DNA from: Caenispirillum bisanense
Lineage (GTDB): Bacteria > Pseudomonadota > Alphaproteobacteria > Rhodospirillales > Rhodospirillaceae
Length of the DNA: 64,000 nucleotides
Direction: 5' to 3'
Assembly: GCF_900230255.1 (NCBI RefSeq)
Contig: NZ_OCNJ01000001.1
Coordinates: 434,001 to 498,000, forward strand
Position numbers and translations under genes: made by a program. The notes beneath the pieces are model-generated. The model was not told the DNA's origin. It made no database searches and saw only the letters and a list, made by a program, of their open reading frames with translations. Shown here piece by piece: positions 21,992-30,199 of this stretch; position 1 is the stretch's first letter, and each line of letters starts with the position of its first letter.

Positions 21992-22864
21992 ATGATCGGC
22001 GGCACGGTCCTTCGCATCGTGAAGCGGGCGGTGGCGGCGTTCATCGAGGACCGCGCCATGTCCAAGGGCGCGGCCATCGCCTTCTACACCACCTTCTCCT
22101 TGGCGCCGGTGCTGTTCCTGGTGGTCACCGTCGCCAGCCTGTTCCTGCGGGAAGAAACCGCGCGCGGCGGCGTCATCGACGCCGTGCGGCAGGTGGTCGG
22201 CGACACCGGCGCCCAGGCCGCCGCCGGCATGCTGGAACAGGCCTACGCCGGCGGCAGCGGCACCCTGGCGACCCTCGCCAGCATCGTCGTGCTGGTGATC
22301 GCGGCGACCACCGTCTTCGCCGAATTGCAGGACAGCCTGAACCTAATCTGGAAGGCCAAGCCGTCGCCGCGCTGGATGGTGTGGGACCTGGTGCGCATCC
22401 GCCTCCTCAGTCTGTCGCTCATCGTCGTGCTGGGGTTCCTGCTGCTGGTGTCGCTGGTGGTCAGCATGGCGCTGGCGGCGGTGGCGGCGAAGATCCAGGG
22501 GCCGGGCGGCTTCGCCGTGGTGGCGCAGGCGGTAAACCTCGCCGTCTCCTACCTCGTCATCACCGCCATGTTCGCCGTCACCTACCGCGTGCTGCCCGAC
22601 CGCACGGTGGCTTGGCGCGAGGTGCTGGTGGGGGCGGTGACGACGGCACTGCTGTTCTCCATCGGCAAGGGCCTCATCGGGCTCTACATCGGCAGCCGCG
22701 ACATCGGCACCACCTTCGGGGCCGGCAGCGCGCTGGTGGTGGTGCTGATCTGGGTCTACTTCTCGTCGCAGATCTTCCTGTTCGGGGCCGAGATCGCCAA
22801 GGCCTACGGCGAGACCCGCGGCAGCTTCGCCGCCCCCGTTGCCGACGCCGATCCGGCCCCGTAA
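21992..22864 (+). CDS. YihY/BrkB family inner membrane protein
   Basis: A 290-residue membrane protein of the YihY (formerly BrkB/RNase BN) family with six hydrophobic segments. Family hallmarks are KGAAIAFYTTFSLAPVL near the N terminus and GAGSALVVVLIWVYFSSQIFLFGAE near the end, the latter followed by AKAYGE. Function is unknown. Older RNase BN labels for this family are wrong. It stands between an SDR and a regulator on the same strand. Confidence 0.92.
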   Translation: MIGGTVLRIVKRAVAAFIEDRAMSKGAAIAFYTTFSLAPVLFLVVTVASLFLREETARGGVIDAVRQVVGDTGAQAAAGMLEQAYAGGSGTLATLASIVVLVIAATTVFAELQDSLNLIWKAKPSPRWMVWDLVRIRLLSLSLIVVLGFLLLVSLVVSMALAAVAAKIQGPGGFAVVAQAVNLAVSYLVITAMFAVTYRVLPDRTVAWREVLVGAVTTALLFSIGKGLIGLYIGSRDIGTTFGAGSALVVVLIWVYFSSQIFLFGAEIAKAYGETRGSFAAPVADADPAP

Positions 22865-22905
22865 GCTGCCGGGACCGAGACCGCCCGCCAGAGGCACGAC
22901 ACCCC

Positions 22906-23916
22906 ATGACGCTCGTCCAGCCCCTCGACCGGACAGCCGCGGCGGCAGCCATGCCGAACCGCCGGGTGGCGGTGCTCGCCTACGACGGGCTCTGCACCTT
23001 CGAGTTCGGCATCGCGGTGGAAGTCTTCGGCCTGCCGCGTCCGGAATTCGGCGACGACTGGTATACGTTCCAGGTCTGCGGCGTCGGCCCCGGCCCCTAT
23101 CGCGCCATGGGCGGCATCAGAGTGGAGGCCGACGGCGGCCTCGCCGACCTGGCGGAGGCGGGCACCATCGTCGTCCCCGGCTGGCGCGATCCCGACGAAA
23201 CGCCGCCCGCCGACCTGCTCGACGCCCTGCGCACCGCATACGGGCGCGGCGCACGGCTCCTGTCCATCTGCTCGGGCGTCTTCGTGCTGGCGGCGGCGGG
23301 GTTGCTCGACGGCCGGCGGGCGACCACCCACTGGCGCTACACCGACCGCCTGCAGGCCCGCTTCCCGCGCATCCAGGTGGATCCGGACGTGCTCTACGTC
23401 GACGGCGGGCAGGTGCTGACCTCGGCCGGCAGCGCGGCGGGGCTCGATCTGGCGTTGCATCTGGTGCGGCGCGACTTCGGCCCGCGCGTCGCCAACGCCG
23501 TGGCCCGCCGGCTGGTCATCCCGCCCCACCGCGACGGCGGCCAGGCGCAGTTCATCGACCGCCCGCTGCCCGACCGCGCCGACAGCCGCTTCGCCGCCCT
23601 GTTCGAGACCCTGCGCCGCGACCTGGCGGCGGAGCATTCCGTCGCCGCCATGGCGCGGCTGGCCGCCATGAGCGAGCGCACCTTCCTGCGCCGCTTCCGC
23701 GAGGCCACCGGCACCTCGCCCGCCGACTGGCTGGCGGGCGAGCGGGTGGCGCGGGCGCGCGAGCTGCTGGAGGCGACGGCGCTGTCGGTGGAAGACGTCG
23801 CCGCCGCCGCCGGCTTCCCGACGGCGGCGGCGCTGCGCCAGCACTTCCGCAAGCGGCTCGGCGTGACGCCGCTGGACTACCGGCGGCGGTTCAAGACTCA
23901 TCACATGCAGCCGTGA
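22906..23916 (+). CDS. GlxA/FtrA-type AraC family transcriptional regulator
   Basis: A 336-residue regulator. Residues 15-190 are a DJ-1/PfpI-like (type 1 glutamine amidotransferase) domain with its nucleophile-elbow Cys in LLSICSGVFVLAAAG. Residues 225-330 are an AraC-type double helix-turn-helix, with AAMSERTFLRRFREATG and the AAAGFPTAAALRQHFRKRLG second helix. The group includes FtrA and GlxA, which often sense small metabolites. Its stop codon lies within the first hairpin of the structured region that follows. Confidence 0.92.
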   Translation: MTLVQPLDRTAAAAAMPNRRVAVLAYDGLCTFEFGIAVEVFGLPRPEFGDDWYTFQVCGVGPGPYRAMGGIRVEADGGLADLAEAGTIVVPGWRDPDETPPADLLDALRTAYGRGARLLSICSGVFVLAAAGLLDGRRATTHWRYTDRLQARFPRIQVDPDVLYVDGGQVLTSAGSAAGLDLALHLVRRDFGPRVANAVARRLVIPPHRDGGQAQFIDRPLPDRADSRFAALFETLRRDLAAEHSVAAMARLAAMSERTFLRRFREATGTSPADWLAGERVARARELLEATALSVEDVAAAAGFPTAAALRQHFRKRLGVTPLDYRRRFKTHHMQP

Positions 23917-24037
23917 TCGTGACCGATCACGGCTGGCCCTCAAGCGCCGGGCGCGGCCTGTGGCCGCTTGGCTCCCGCGGCAGGAGCCGCGCGGCGCACT
24001 TGCGCCGTCCAGCTGGCGACGAGCCGTCGCCAGCTGG
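23910..24037. repeat. Array of five consecutive hairpins in a convergent gap
   Basis: Five inverted repeats follow each other with almost no spacing. They are 23910-23933 (10-bp stem, TGAC loop), 23953-23967 (GCGGCC/GGCCGC, TGT loop, extendable by CAAG/CTTG), 23970-23988 (GGCTCC/GGAGCC), 23993-24006 (GGCGCA/TGCGCC) and 24009-24037 (13-bp stem CCAGCTGGCGACG, AGC loop). The last ends against the stop of the rhodanese gene. No T-tract follows on either strand. It probably ends or protects both converging transcripts. Confidence 0.7.
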
Positions 24038-24442
24038 TCAGGGCTGATCGCCCGGCTTCAGGGCAAAGCCCTCGTCCAGCCAGCCGGTGATGCCGCCGAT
24101 CATCAGCTTCACCGGCCGCCCGAGCCGCGCGAGGCGCAGCGTGCCGCGGTCGGCGCCGTTGCAGTGCGGTCCGGCGCAGTAGACGACGAAGACCGTGTCC
24201 TCCGGCCATTCCGCCATCTTCGACGCGACGATCTTGCCGTGGGGCAGGTTGATCGCGCCCGGCACGTGGCCCTCGGCGTAGAGCGCCGGGCTGCGCACGT
24301 CGAGCAGCACGAAGTCGGCCTTGCCCGCGCTCAGGCTGGCGTGGACGTCCCAGCAGTCGGTTTCGAAGCCCAACTTGGCGGCGAAATGGGCGGCGGCTTC
24401 GGCGGCGGGGGCGGGCGGGATTTCGGTGACGGCGCTCGGCAT
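24038..24442 (-). CDS. Rhodanese-domain sulfurtransferase
   Basis: A 134-residue single-domain rhodanese. The substrate-side motif is LLDVRSPALYAEGHVPGAINLPHG, abbreviated here to its core LLDVRSP and HVPGAINLP. The active loop is C94-N-G-A-D-R99, so the sulfur-carrying Cys is intact. The frame is open upstream through the 3' end of moaA, but the ATG at 24442 begins the conserved part. It follows moaA on the same strand and might supply sulfur for cofactor maturation. That link rests on position only. Confidence 0.88.
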   Translation of the reverse strand: MPSAVTEIPPAPAAEAAAHFAAKLGFETDCWDVHASLSAGKADFVLLDVRSPALYAEGHVPGAINLPHGKIVASKMAEWPEDTVFVVYCAGPHCNGADRGTLRLARLGRPVKLMIGGITGWLDEGFALKPGDQP

Positions 24443-24552
24443 GGGTCCTGGCTCCTGCTCAGGGGTGAACCTGTGGAGCAGGATGCCCGAGGCGCCGCCG
24501 GGCCGGCAGGTGGCGAAGCGCCGATGTTCGACGCTTTTCCGCCAAACCGCTG

Positions 24553-25545
24553 TCAGCCGCCGGTGACGCTCATGTGGCGCGGCACGGCGAAGCGCGGCGC
24601 GCCGCGGTCGATGATGAAGTCGTGGCCCTTGGGCTTGCGGGCGATGGCCTCGTCCAGGGCGGCGTGCAGCGCCTCGTTGGAGTCCGTCGACCGCATGACG
24701 GCCCGCAGGTCGGCGGCGTCCTCCTGCCCGAGGCACATATACAGGGTGCCGGTGCAGGTCAGCCGCACCCGGTTGCAGCCTTCGCAGAAGTTGTGGGTGA
24801 GCGGCGTGATGAAGCCGATGCGCCCGCCCGTCTCCGCCGACCGCACGTAGCGCGCCGGGCCGCCGGTGGTGAGCGGGATGTCGGTGAGCGTCCAGCGCTC
24901 CTCCAGCCGCTCGCGCAGGACCGAGAGGGGCAGGTAGCGGTCGGTGCGGTCTTCCTCCACCTCGCCCATGGGCATGGTCTCGATGAAGGTGACGTCGAAG
25001 CCCTCGCCGTGGGCCCATTCCACGATCTCGTGCAGTTCGTCCTCGTTCTGGCCGGCGAGGGCGACGGCGTTGATCTTGACGTGGATGCCCGCCTTCTTGG
25101 CGGCCATGATGCCCTCCATCACCTTGTCCAGGTCGCCGGTGCGGGTGATGGTGCGGAAACGGTCGGGCTTCAGGCTGTCGAGCGACACGTTGACCCGCTT
25201 CACGCCGATGTCGGCCAGCTCGTCGGCGAAGAGGGCGAGGCGGTTGGCGTTGGTGGTCAGCGTCAGCTCGTCCAGCGCGCCGCTCTGCAGGTGGCGGCCG
25301 AGGGCGCGGAACAGCTGCATGACGTTGCGCCGCACCAGCGGCTCGCCGCCGGTGATGCGCAGCTTCTTCACGCCGCGCTCGACGAAGGCCGAGCAGATGC
25401 GGTCCAGTTCCTCCAGCGTCAGCAGGTCGCGCTTGGGCAGGAACGTCATGTCCTCCGCCATGCAATAGGTGCAGCGCAGGTCGCAGCGGTCGGTGACCGA
25501 GACCCGGAGGTAGGTGACATGACGGCCGAAGGGATCGATCAGCAT
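24553..25545 (-). CDS. moaA: GTP 3',8-cyclase MoaA
   Basis: A 330-residue radical-SAM enzyme that makes 3',8-cyclo-GTP, the first step of molybdenum cofactor synthesis. The N-terminal cluster motif is C21-x3-C25-x2-C28 (RCDLRCTYC). The C-terminal cluster motif is [11 protein letters not shown] plus the Cys of LYMCLG. The radical-SAM GGEP motif appears as ITGGEPLVR. The start at 25545 gives the normal length. In the same region are a MocA-type gene and the molybdenum hydroxylase operon that needs the cofactor. Confidence 0.96.
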   Translation of the reverse strand: MLIDPFGRHVTYLRVSVTDRCDLRCTYCMAEDMTFLPKRDLLTLEELDRICSAFVERGVKKLRITGGEPLVRRNVMQLFRALGRHLQSGALDELTLTTNANRLALFADELADIGVKRVNVSLDSLKPDRFRTITRTGDLDKVMEGIMAAKKAGIHVKINAVALAGQNEDELHEIVEWAHGEGFDVTFIETMPMGEVEEDRTDRYLPLSVLRERLEERWTLTDIPLTTGGPARYVRSAETGGRIGFITPLTHNFCEGCNRVRLTCTGTLYMCLGQEDAADLRAVMRSTDSNEALHAALDEAIARKPKGHDFIIDRGAPRFAVPRHMSVTGG

Positions 25546-25586
25546 GGCCGGGAAAACTCCAGCGGCGGCAAAGGGAAACGGGGGAC

Positions 25587-25904
25587 TCAGACGTGGCCGC
25601 TGATGTCGGCGTGCAGCGGCTTGGTCTCCTCGAACATGCGCTTCTGCTCGTCGGAGGCGGGGTGCTGGTGCTGGTCCTTCCAGGTGTCGTAGGGCATGCC
25701 GTAGACCACTTCGCGGGCGTCGTCGTAGGACATCTCGACCCCGCGCGCCTCGGCGGCGGCGCGGTACCACTTGGCGAGGCAGTTGCGGCAGAAGCCGGCC
25801 AGGTTCATCAGGTCGATGTTCTGAACGTCGGTGCGCTTCTGCAGATGGGCCACCAGGCCGCGGAAGGCGGCGGCCTCGATCTCGGTGCGCGTGCGATCGT
25901 CCAT
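25587..25904 (-). CDS. DUF1244 domain protein
   Basis: A 105-residue protein of the DUF1244 family, small helical proteins found in proteobacteria. Conserved features are [20 protein letters not shown] near the N terminus, the CxxC of [11 protein letters not shown] and YGMPYDTWK. Function is unknown. It is 41 bp upstream of moaA on the same strand and may be co-transcribed with it. Confidence 0.92.
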   Translation of the reverse strand: MDDRTRTEIEAAAFRGLVAHLQKRTDVQNIDLMNLAGFCRNCLAKWYRAAAEARGVEMSYDDAREVVYGMPYDTWKDQHQHPASDEQKRMFEETKPLHADISGHV

Positions 25905-25975
25905 GGGTGTCCTCCTCGGGGGGATTATCGGTCTTTGGTCCCTAGTATATGGCGCGCAGGGGCGCCGGGGAAAGG

Positions 25976-26575
25976 TCAGCCTTCGCGTCCGGGCAGGGCG
26001 GCGAGGTCGGCGGGGGTGTCGACGTCCACCAGACAGCCGCGGCCGACCGCCACCAGCGTCACCGGCTCGGCCGCCAGCACGGGCCGCGCGCCCTGGTCGC
26101 CGGTGAGGCCGCGCAGCGCCGGGATCAGGCGGGCCGGGAACACCACGGGGTGGCCGCGGCAGCCGTCGTGGGCGGCGGCGGCGACGCCCGTGCCGTCGAA
26201 GGCCGCGAGCAGGCGGGCGACGTCGTCGGCGGTCAGCAGCGGCATGTCGCCGGGGCAGACGGCGACGCCGACCGCATCCGCCGGGAGGGCGGCGGCACCG
26301 GCGGCGAGGCTGGCGCCCATGCCGTCCTCGGGCCGCGGGGCGTCGACCAGTGCGACGGGCAGGCCGGCGAGGGCGGCGCGGCGGGCATCGGTTGGGCCGC
26401 GGCAGACGATCACCAGCGGGTCACAGCCGCCGGCCAGCAGCGCCTCCGCCACCGTACGCAGCATGGCGCGGCCGGCGACCTCTGTCGTCAGCTTGTCACG
26501 GCCCATGCGCGACGACCGCCCGGCCGCCGGGATCAATCCGGCGACGGCGGTGCGATGGGGGGAGGATGGGGGCAT
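25976..26575 (-). CDS. mocA: Molybdenum cofactor cytidylyltransferase, MocA type
   Basis: A 199-residue NTP-transferase of the MobA/MocA group. The nucleotide-binding motif is LIPAAGRSSRMGRDK, and the second metal-binding motif is VCPGDMPLL. MocA turns molybdopterin-Mo into the cytosine dinucleotide form, which is the cofactor used by CoxL/xanthine dehydrogenase-type enzymes. The hydroxylase operon in this window gives it a likely client. A guanylyl or sugar-nucleotide role cannot be ruled out from sequence alone, but length and motifs fit MocA best. Confidence 0.82.
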   Translation of the reverse strand: MPPSSPHRTAVAGLIPAAGRSSRMGRDKLTTEVAGRAMLRTVAEALLAGGCDPLVIVCRGPTDARRAALAGLPVALVDAPRPEDGMGASLAAGAAALPADAVGVAVCPGDMPLLTADDVARLLAAFDGTGVAAAAHDGCRGHPVVFPARLIPALRGLTGDQGARPVLAAEPVTLVAVGRGCLVDVDTPADLAALPGREG

Positions 26576-26724
26576 GGCGGCGGACTCGCGGCGGGGGCGG
26601 CGGTCCGCGCATCATGGCGTGCCGGGCGGGGCTCCGGCAAGCGCGGCCAGCGGCGACGGTCCCCGGCGCCGGCGTCCCGGGGGAAGGGACGCGGCGGCCG
26701 GGCGGGACCGTCCGACCGGCGGCG

Positions 26725-27087
26725 TCACTCGGCGGCGCCGTAGGCGTGCATGCCGTTGCGGGTCTGGGCGACGAAGGGCAGGTTGCACTCTTCCGTCAGC
26801 CAGCCGAGCACGGTGTTGAGCGTGGCGTGGCGCGGGCGGCACAGCAGCGTGCGGCCGTCGCGGATCTGTTCCACCAGCCCGACGCGCACCAGGCGGGAGA
26901 TGTGGTGCGACAGCGTCGACCAGGGAATGCCGAGCCGTCCCTGGATGTCGCCGACCGACAAGCCTTCCGGCCCGGCGTTGACGAGCAGGCGGAAGATGGT
27001 GAGGCGCGTCCCGTTGCCGAGTTCGGCGAGGACGGCGGCGGCGGCATCCGTATCGACCGCCAGGTCCGGGGCGTAGCGAGGGGTCAT
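26725..27087 (-). CDS. ArsR-type winged-helix regulator
   Basis: A 120-residue ArsR-family regulator. The recognition helix region reads LGIPWSTLSHHISRLVRVGLV. The position that holds the metal-binding Cys pair in ArsR/SmtB (ELCVCDL) reads GLSVGDIQ here, so classical arsenite or metal sensing at that site is unlikely. A Cys in ECNLPF and one in LLCRP remain. The ATG at 27087 begins the conserved domain. It is divergent from the gene at 27330. Confidence 0.85.
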   Translation of the reverse strand: MTPRYAPDLAVDTDAAAAVLAELGNGTRLTIFRLLVNAGPEGLSVGDIQGRLGIPWSTLSHHISRLVRVGLVEQIRDGRTLLCRPRHATLNTVLGWLTEECNLPFVAQTRNGMHAYGAAE

Positions 27088-27329
27088 GGCGTTTCCGTGC
27101 TTCAGGGGTGAACGGTTGTCTGGCGCATGCGACGCCGACTGGAGGGTGAACGTTCCGATCTGCCTACCGGGTTCCGGCTGCCACCAACGTGTCACAGCTC
27201 GTCACAGTTCGTAGCGTGACCAAGCCTTTCGTACGTGGGTTGGCGCGCCACCGTCCGGCGCACAATATAACGATCGTCATAGAGAATGGCTGCCGCCGTT
27301 TCTGCCACCACGGGACCTTCCGCCGACCC

Positions 27330-27983
27330 ATGCCCGACGTCCTCACCCTGCGCATCGTGACCACGAACCATCCCGTCGACGCCGCCGTCGCCGAGGCACG
27401 CCGCGCCGGATTCCTGCCCGGTGTCGACGTGGTGGCGTTGCCGGCGGGCCTCGACGCGGAACGGGTGAACGCCCTGCTGGCGGGTGCGGCGCCGGGCGAA
27501 GGGGCGCCGGTCATGGCGCTGCTCGACCGGCCGGCGGAGGGCATCGCCGGCGGCGACCTCGGCATGGTGCAGCGGGCCGATCCGCCCGACCCGGCGGCGC
27601 CGGCCGGCGGCCTCTCCGTGTTGCTCGGCGAGCGGGCGGTGCCCTACGACCCGCGCGCCTTCGTGCCGGCCTGGGCCATGACCTTCCTGCGCCTGCAACG
27701 CTACGGCGGCCGCTTCCGCCACGTCATCGCCGCCTCTGGCCCGTCCACCGACCTGCGCTATGCGGCCGTGGCGGCGCGGGCGGCGACGGCGGCCCTGACG
27801 GTGCTCGGGACGCCCGACCAGATCTTCCGCATGCTCGGGCCGCGTGATGCCGCCGGGGTGCCGGCCAGCCGCGACCTGCGCATCGCCGTCGGCGGCGGCG
27901 GCCATCGGCTGCTGCGGGTGGTCGATCCGACCACCGGCGATACCCTGGCCGAGCTGCCGCTGCGCCCTGGGGACGCCCGCTGA
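27330..27983 (+). CDS. Hypothetical protein divergent from ArsR regulator
   Basis: A 217-residue protein I do not recognise. It is soluble, with no signal peptide, and rich in Ala and Gly. Distinct stretches are LRIVTTNHPVDAAVAEARR at the start, VMALLDRPAEGI in the middle and LRIAVGGGGHRLLRVVDPTTG near the end. The ATG at 27330 is preceded by an open frame of poor coding quality, so I start there. The 242-bp gap to the ArsR gene holds an ACGATCGT palindrome (27270-27277), which could be an operator. The two may form a regulator-target pair. Confidence 0.65.
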   Translation: MPDVLTLRIVTTNHPVDAAVAEARRAGFLPGVDVVALPAGLDAERVNALLAGAAPGEGAPVMALLDRPAEGIAGGDLGMVQRADPPDPAAPAGGLSVLLGERAVPYDPRAFVPAWAMTFLRLQRYGGRFRHVIAASGPSTDLRYAAVAARAATAALTVLGTPDQIFRMLGPRDAAGVPASRDLRIAVGGGGHRLLRVVDPTTGDTLAELPLRPGDAR

Positions 27984-28261
27984 GACTGTCAATCCCGTGG
28001 CGGCGATCCACCGGCGGCAGCCGTCGGTGCGGCACGCGGATCGCGCGCAAGTCTCGCCCGCAGCCTCTACGCCGAAGAGCGTAGCCGGACGCTGCTGCTT
28101 CGGCACTGCACAAAAAAGTGCCGCCGGAACGAGCCATGACCCCTGCGCATGGGGTTCTTGCCTCAAGTTTGGGCAACGCCTGGAAAACCGCGCCGGAGGC
28201 ATGCACGCGAGGCATGGGTGACCCCCGGATTTTCGGGTACCGGCCGGCGATGGCATCGCCT
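27984..28261. other. Intergenic region with small hairpins
   Basis: No credible gene is seen. A CGGCACT/AGTGCCG stem lies around 28099-28121, and a short ACCCC/GGGGT stem lies near 28138-28155. Neither is followed by a T-tract. The segment leads into the candidate RNA gene. Confidence 0.4.
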
Positions 28262-28448
28262 ATATCTCCGGTCGTCGGTTGTTGCGACGCACATCGCCGC
28301 AGACACCGGCCCCGAGTTTCGGTGGTCCACGACCACCAACTCCGATCGGGCGAGAGCCCGATGCAAGGGTCCTCGGATCCTACGTCTCCCAGACGTGAAG
28401 CCTCCCTGTTCTACTTGCCCCCAGGTTCGACCTGGGGGTCTTTTTTTT
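28262..28448 (+). ncRNA. Candidate small RNA with intrinsic terminator (family not identified)
   Basis: A non-coding stretch ends in a textbook terminator: CCCCCAGG-TTCGA-CCTGGGGG (28418-28438) followed, after TC, by eight T. Upstream are clear hairpins: GGTGGT/ACCACC (28321-28337), ATCGGGC-GAGA-GCCCGAT (GNRA loop) and ACGTCT-CCC-AGACGT (28382-28396). Between the last hairpin and the terminator is an unpaired stretch with CCTCCC, complementary to a Shine-Dalgarno sequence. This is the layout of many trans-acting sRNAs. The 5' end is a guess. It is not tmRNA, SRP RNA or RNase P by their known motifs. Its 3' end is the attachment site of the adjacent element. Confidence 0.42.
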
Positions 28449-28452
28449 GTGC
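28386..28452 (+). repeat. Left attachment repeat (attL)
   Basis: A 67-bp copy of the direct repeat. The first 37 bp (28386-28422) are identical to 35718-35754. The rest is the terminator hairpin, which differs from the right copy at A28423, C28428 and T28433 and by one extra T. A28423 and T28433 pair with each other, so the stem is kept. Because the RNA body lies to the left, crossover in the 37-bp core would leave the element's own version of the terminator here. Confidence 0.85.
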
Positions 28453-28520
28453 GCTTTTTCAGGTGGTTAGCGGCTTGGCGCCGCCGCGCCGATCTCGGGC
28501 CCGGCCGGTGAACCTGCCCG

Positions 28521-28542
28521 CGTGGGCACAGCGTGGGCACAG
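28521..28542 (+). repeat. Left arm-type integrase site candidate
   Basis: Two tandem 11-bp units of CGTGGGCACAG. An identical 22-bp stretch in the same orientation lies at 35566-35587 near the other end. Position and pairing fit arm-type sites bound by the N-terminal domain of the integrase. Confidence 0.65.
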
Positions 28543-28664
28543 ATCCGGGGGTTAGCGCGTAGGCTGGTCCGGCGGGTGCGTCTGCCCAGGTGACCAGTGC
28601 TGTGACGGCGCCGCCGCGCCGCCCCGACGCGGTGGGACGGGCGCGCAAGTGGCGGGCGGCTGTG

Positions 28665-28748
28665 TCACGAGAGGATCAGGTAGAGGATCCAGCCGATCAA
28701 GAACAGCAGGGAAAACAGCTCATAGAGCTTCTTGATTAGGTAGAACAT
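28665..28748 (-). CDS. Possible 27-residue single-span membrane peptide
   Basis: A 27-residue frame, nearly all of it one hydrophobic helix (LFSLLFLIGWILYLIL) after a short basic and acidic head (MFYLIKKLYE). A GGGAA lies about 10 nt before the ATG. Such peptides occur as toxins or small membrane regulators in mobile elements. Evidence is only composition and start context. Confidence 0.35.
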   Translation of the reverse strand: MFYLIKKLYELFSLLFLIGWILYLILS

Positions 28749-28927
28749 GGGGTGCGTTTCCCTGCTTTGGCCGCGAGCCACCGCGGCGCCGTCGGAGCAA
28801 CAGGGTAGCGCGCCCGGCACATGCTGTTCAGCGGAAATTAGCGGATTTGGTTTTGGCGACCGCAAATTTTGTCGAGCGGGTTTACGCATTTGTACGCAAT
28901 CGCGGGGACGGGTACCCCAGGGGTGGC

Positions 28928-29173
28928 CTACCCCCTACCGGCCACGGGCCGGCACAGCAGCGCGATCCGGTCGGCGACGGCGGGCGCCGGGTCGCCTGCG
29001 CGCCAGCTCGCTACCTGATCCATCAGCGAGGCCAGCAGGGGCCCGGGCAGGTATGGCACCAGCGACGCCACCGCCGCCACGGCGGATCGAGCTGTCTCAT
29101 CTGGCAGGCGGTCGCATAGGTCGCCCAGCACGTCGACAAGTTCGTCACGGAGGCGGTCGGGATCGGGCTGCAT
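28928..29173 (-). CDS. Hypothetical small protein of the element
   Basis: An 81-residue frame with a helical, acidic N-terminal part (PDRLRDELVDVLGDL) and amino-acid use like a real protein. No Shine-Dalgarno sequence is clear, and no family is recognised. It ends about 180 bp before the 27-residue frame on the same strand. Confidence 0.4.
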   Translation of the reverse strand: MQPDPDRLRDELVDVLGDLCDRLPDETARSAVAAVASLVPYLPGPLLASLMDQVASWRAGDPAPAVADRIALLCRPVAGRG

Positions 29174-29507
29174 CTGTCGTCGGGATCGCGCGAGGTGGGG
29201 GCGGCGGCACCCTACCGCGGCCCCGAGGCGCCCGCAACGCCGTGCGCGGCCGGCGGCGCAGCGGCGTGTCCGTCGCGGCGGCGGTTTTCATTTCTACAAA
29301 CACGGGTTAGTGTGAGGAGGGACGCGCCCTTAAAGACCCCCCAAGGCCGCGCCCCTCGGTGGGAGTGGCTAATCCCCGAGTACAGCCACTCCCGCCATCC
29401 ACCATGCACCTACAATTGAACTTTGTGAAGCGTGGTTCCTCCCGTGGTTTCCATCGGGTACGCCGATGCGAGGCCGGCGCCGGAGCACCGGCCCCGGCAC
29501 CTCGTTG
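29174..29507. other. Non-coding stretch with a perfect 10-bp hairpin
   Basis: No credible gene is seen. GGGAGTGGCT (29361-29370) pairs perfectly with AGCCACTCCC (29384-29393) across a 13-nt loop. It lies about 115 bp after the stop of the 149-residue gene on the minus strand and could be a terminator without a T-tract or a protein-binding site. Confidence 0.5.
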
Positions 29508-29957
29508 TCAGGCACCGACGCCCGGCCGGCGGGCCGCGCCCTGCACCGCCGAGGCCACGGCCAGAAGGGCGGCAGGATGGAAGGCGGCCGCGGCGGTGGC
29601 GGCGCGTTCCTGCGCCCGGTGCAGGCCGCGCAAGGCCGCGTCGCCCGGCGCCACCGCCTCGCCGTCGGCAGCCTCGAAGCACCCGCGCACCAGCGGCACG
29701 CCGTTCTCGTCGCACCACTCTTCGACGACTTCGGCGACCAGGGCGGCGGCCGCGTCATCGAGGCAGGGCCCGAGGGCGACGGCGGTCACAGCAGCGGGGG
29801 CCGGCGCCACGCGATCCAGCCACCGCGCCACCGCCTCGCACCTGATCCAGTAGGCGGCGCCGGTCTGGGGCGGCGGGCAGTATTCCCCGTGCAGGGCGGC
29901 TTCGGAGGTTCCCACGGCGTAGCCCGTGCGGGCGCCGGGGACGATAGAAAGGTACAT
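29508..29957 (-). CDS. Hypothetical protein with faint RuvC-like features
   Basis: A 149-residue protein of the element. The ATG at 29957 is preceded by AAGGAGA 5-10 nt upstream, which supports it over the more distant in-frame ATG at 29993. The N-terminal IVPGARTGYAVG resembles the first motif of RuvC-type nucleases (LxIDPGxxxTGxA), but the catalytic Asp is Val here. The last part is an Ala-rich helix. If the likeness is real the protein is catalytically dead or uses other residues. I cannot assign a function. Confidence 0.6.
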   Translation of the reverse strand: MYLSIVPGARTGYAVGTSEAALHGEYCPPPQTGAAYWIRCEAVARWLDRVAPAPAAVTAVALGPCLDDAAAALVAEVVEEWCDENGVPLVRGCFEAADGEAVAPGDAALRGLHRAQERAATAAAAFHPAALLAVASAVQGAARRPGVGA

Positions 29958-30199
29958 GGCATGTCTCCTTTGGTTGATGTGCTCACGCCACAAGAAGAAG
30001 CCTAAAACAAAAGATCGTCAATGCCATTATTTGCTAGGCGCAGAAGAAACATTAAACGAGACAAAATACTGTCGTAGTTTCAATAGCTCCGCCTTTTCAT
30101 CCCGTTTCGTGTCCCGTTTCACTTCAATGCAGGCGGAAGACGCAAAATCCCGCCGTTGTCGTCCCCGTCCTTGAGCCTTGCTATGGCGGGCGCGAGGGT

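Noticed and set aside
28418-28440. tRNA 3' end suggested by GGTTCGACC
   Set aside because: The T-loop-like bases are the loop of a terminator followed by a T-run. No acceptor stem, anticodon arm or CCA is present.
28195-28448. 6S RNA
   Set aside because: A GGAGGC to GCCTCC long-range pairing is possible, but I could not build the full closing stem and bubble or find conserved neighbours, so I left the family open.
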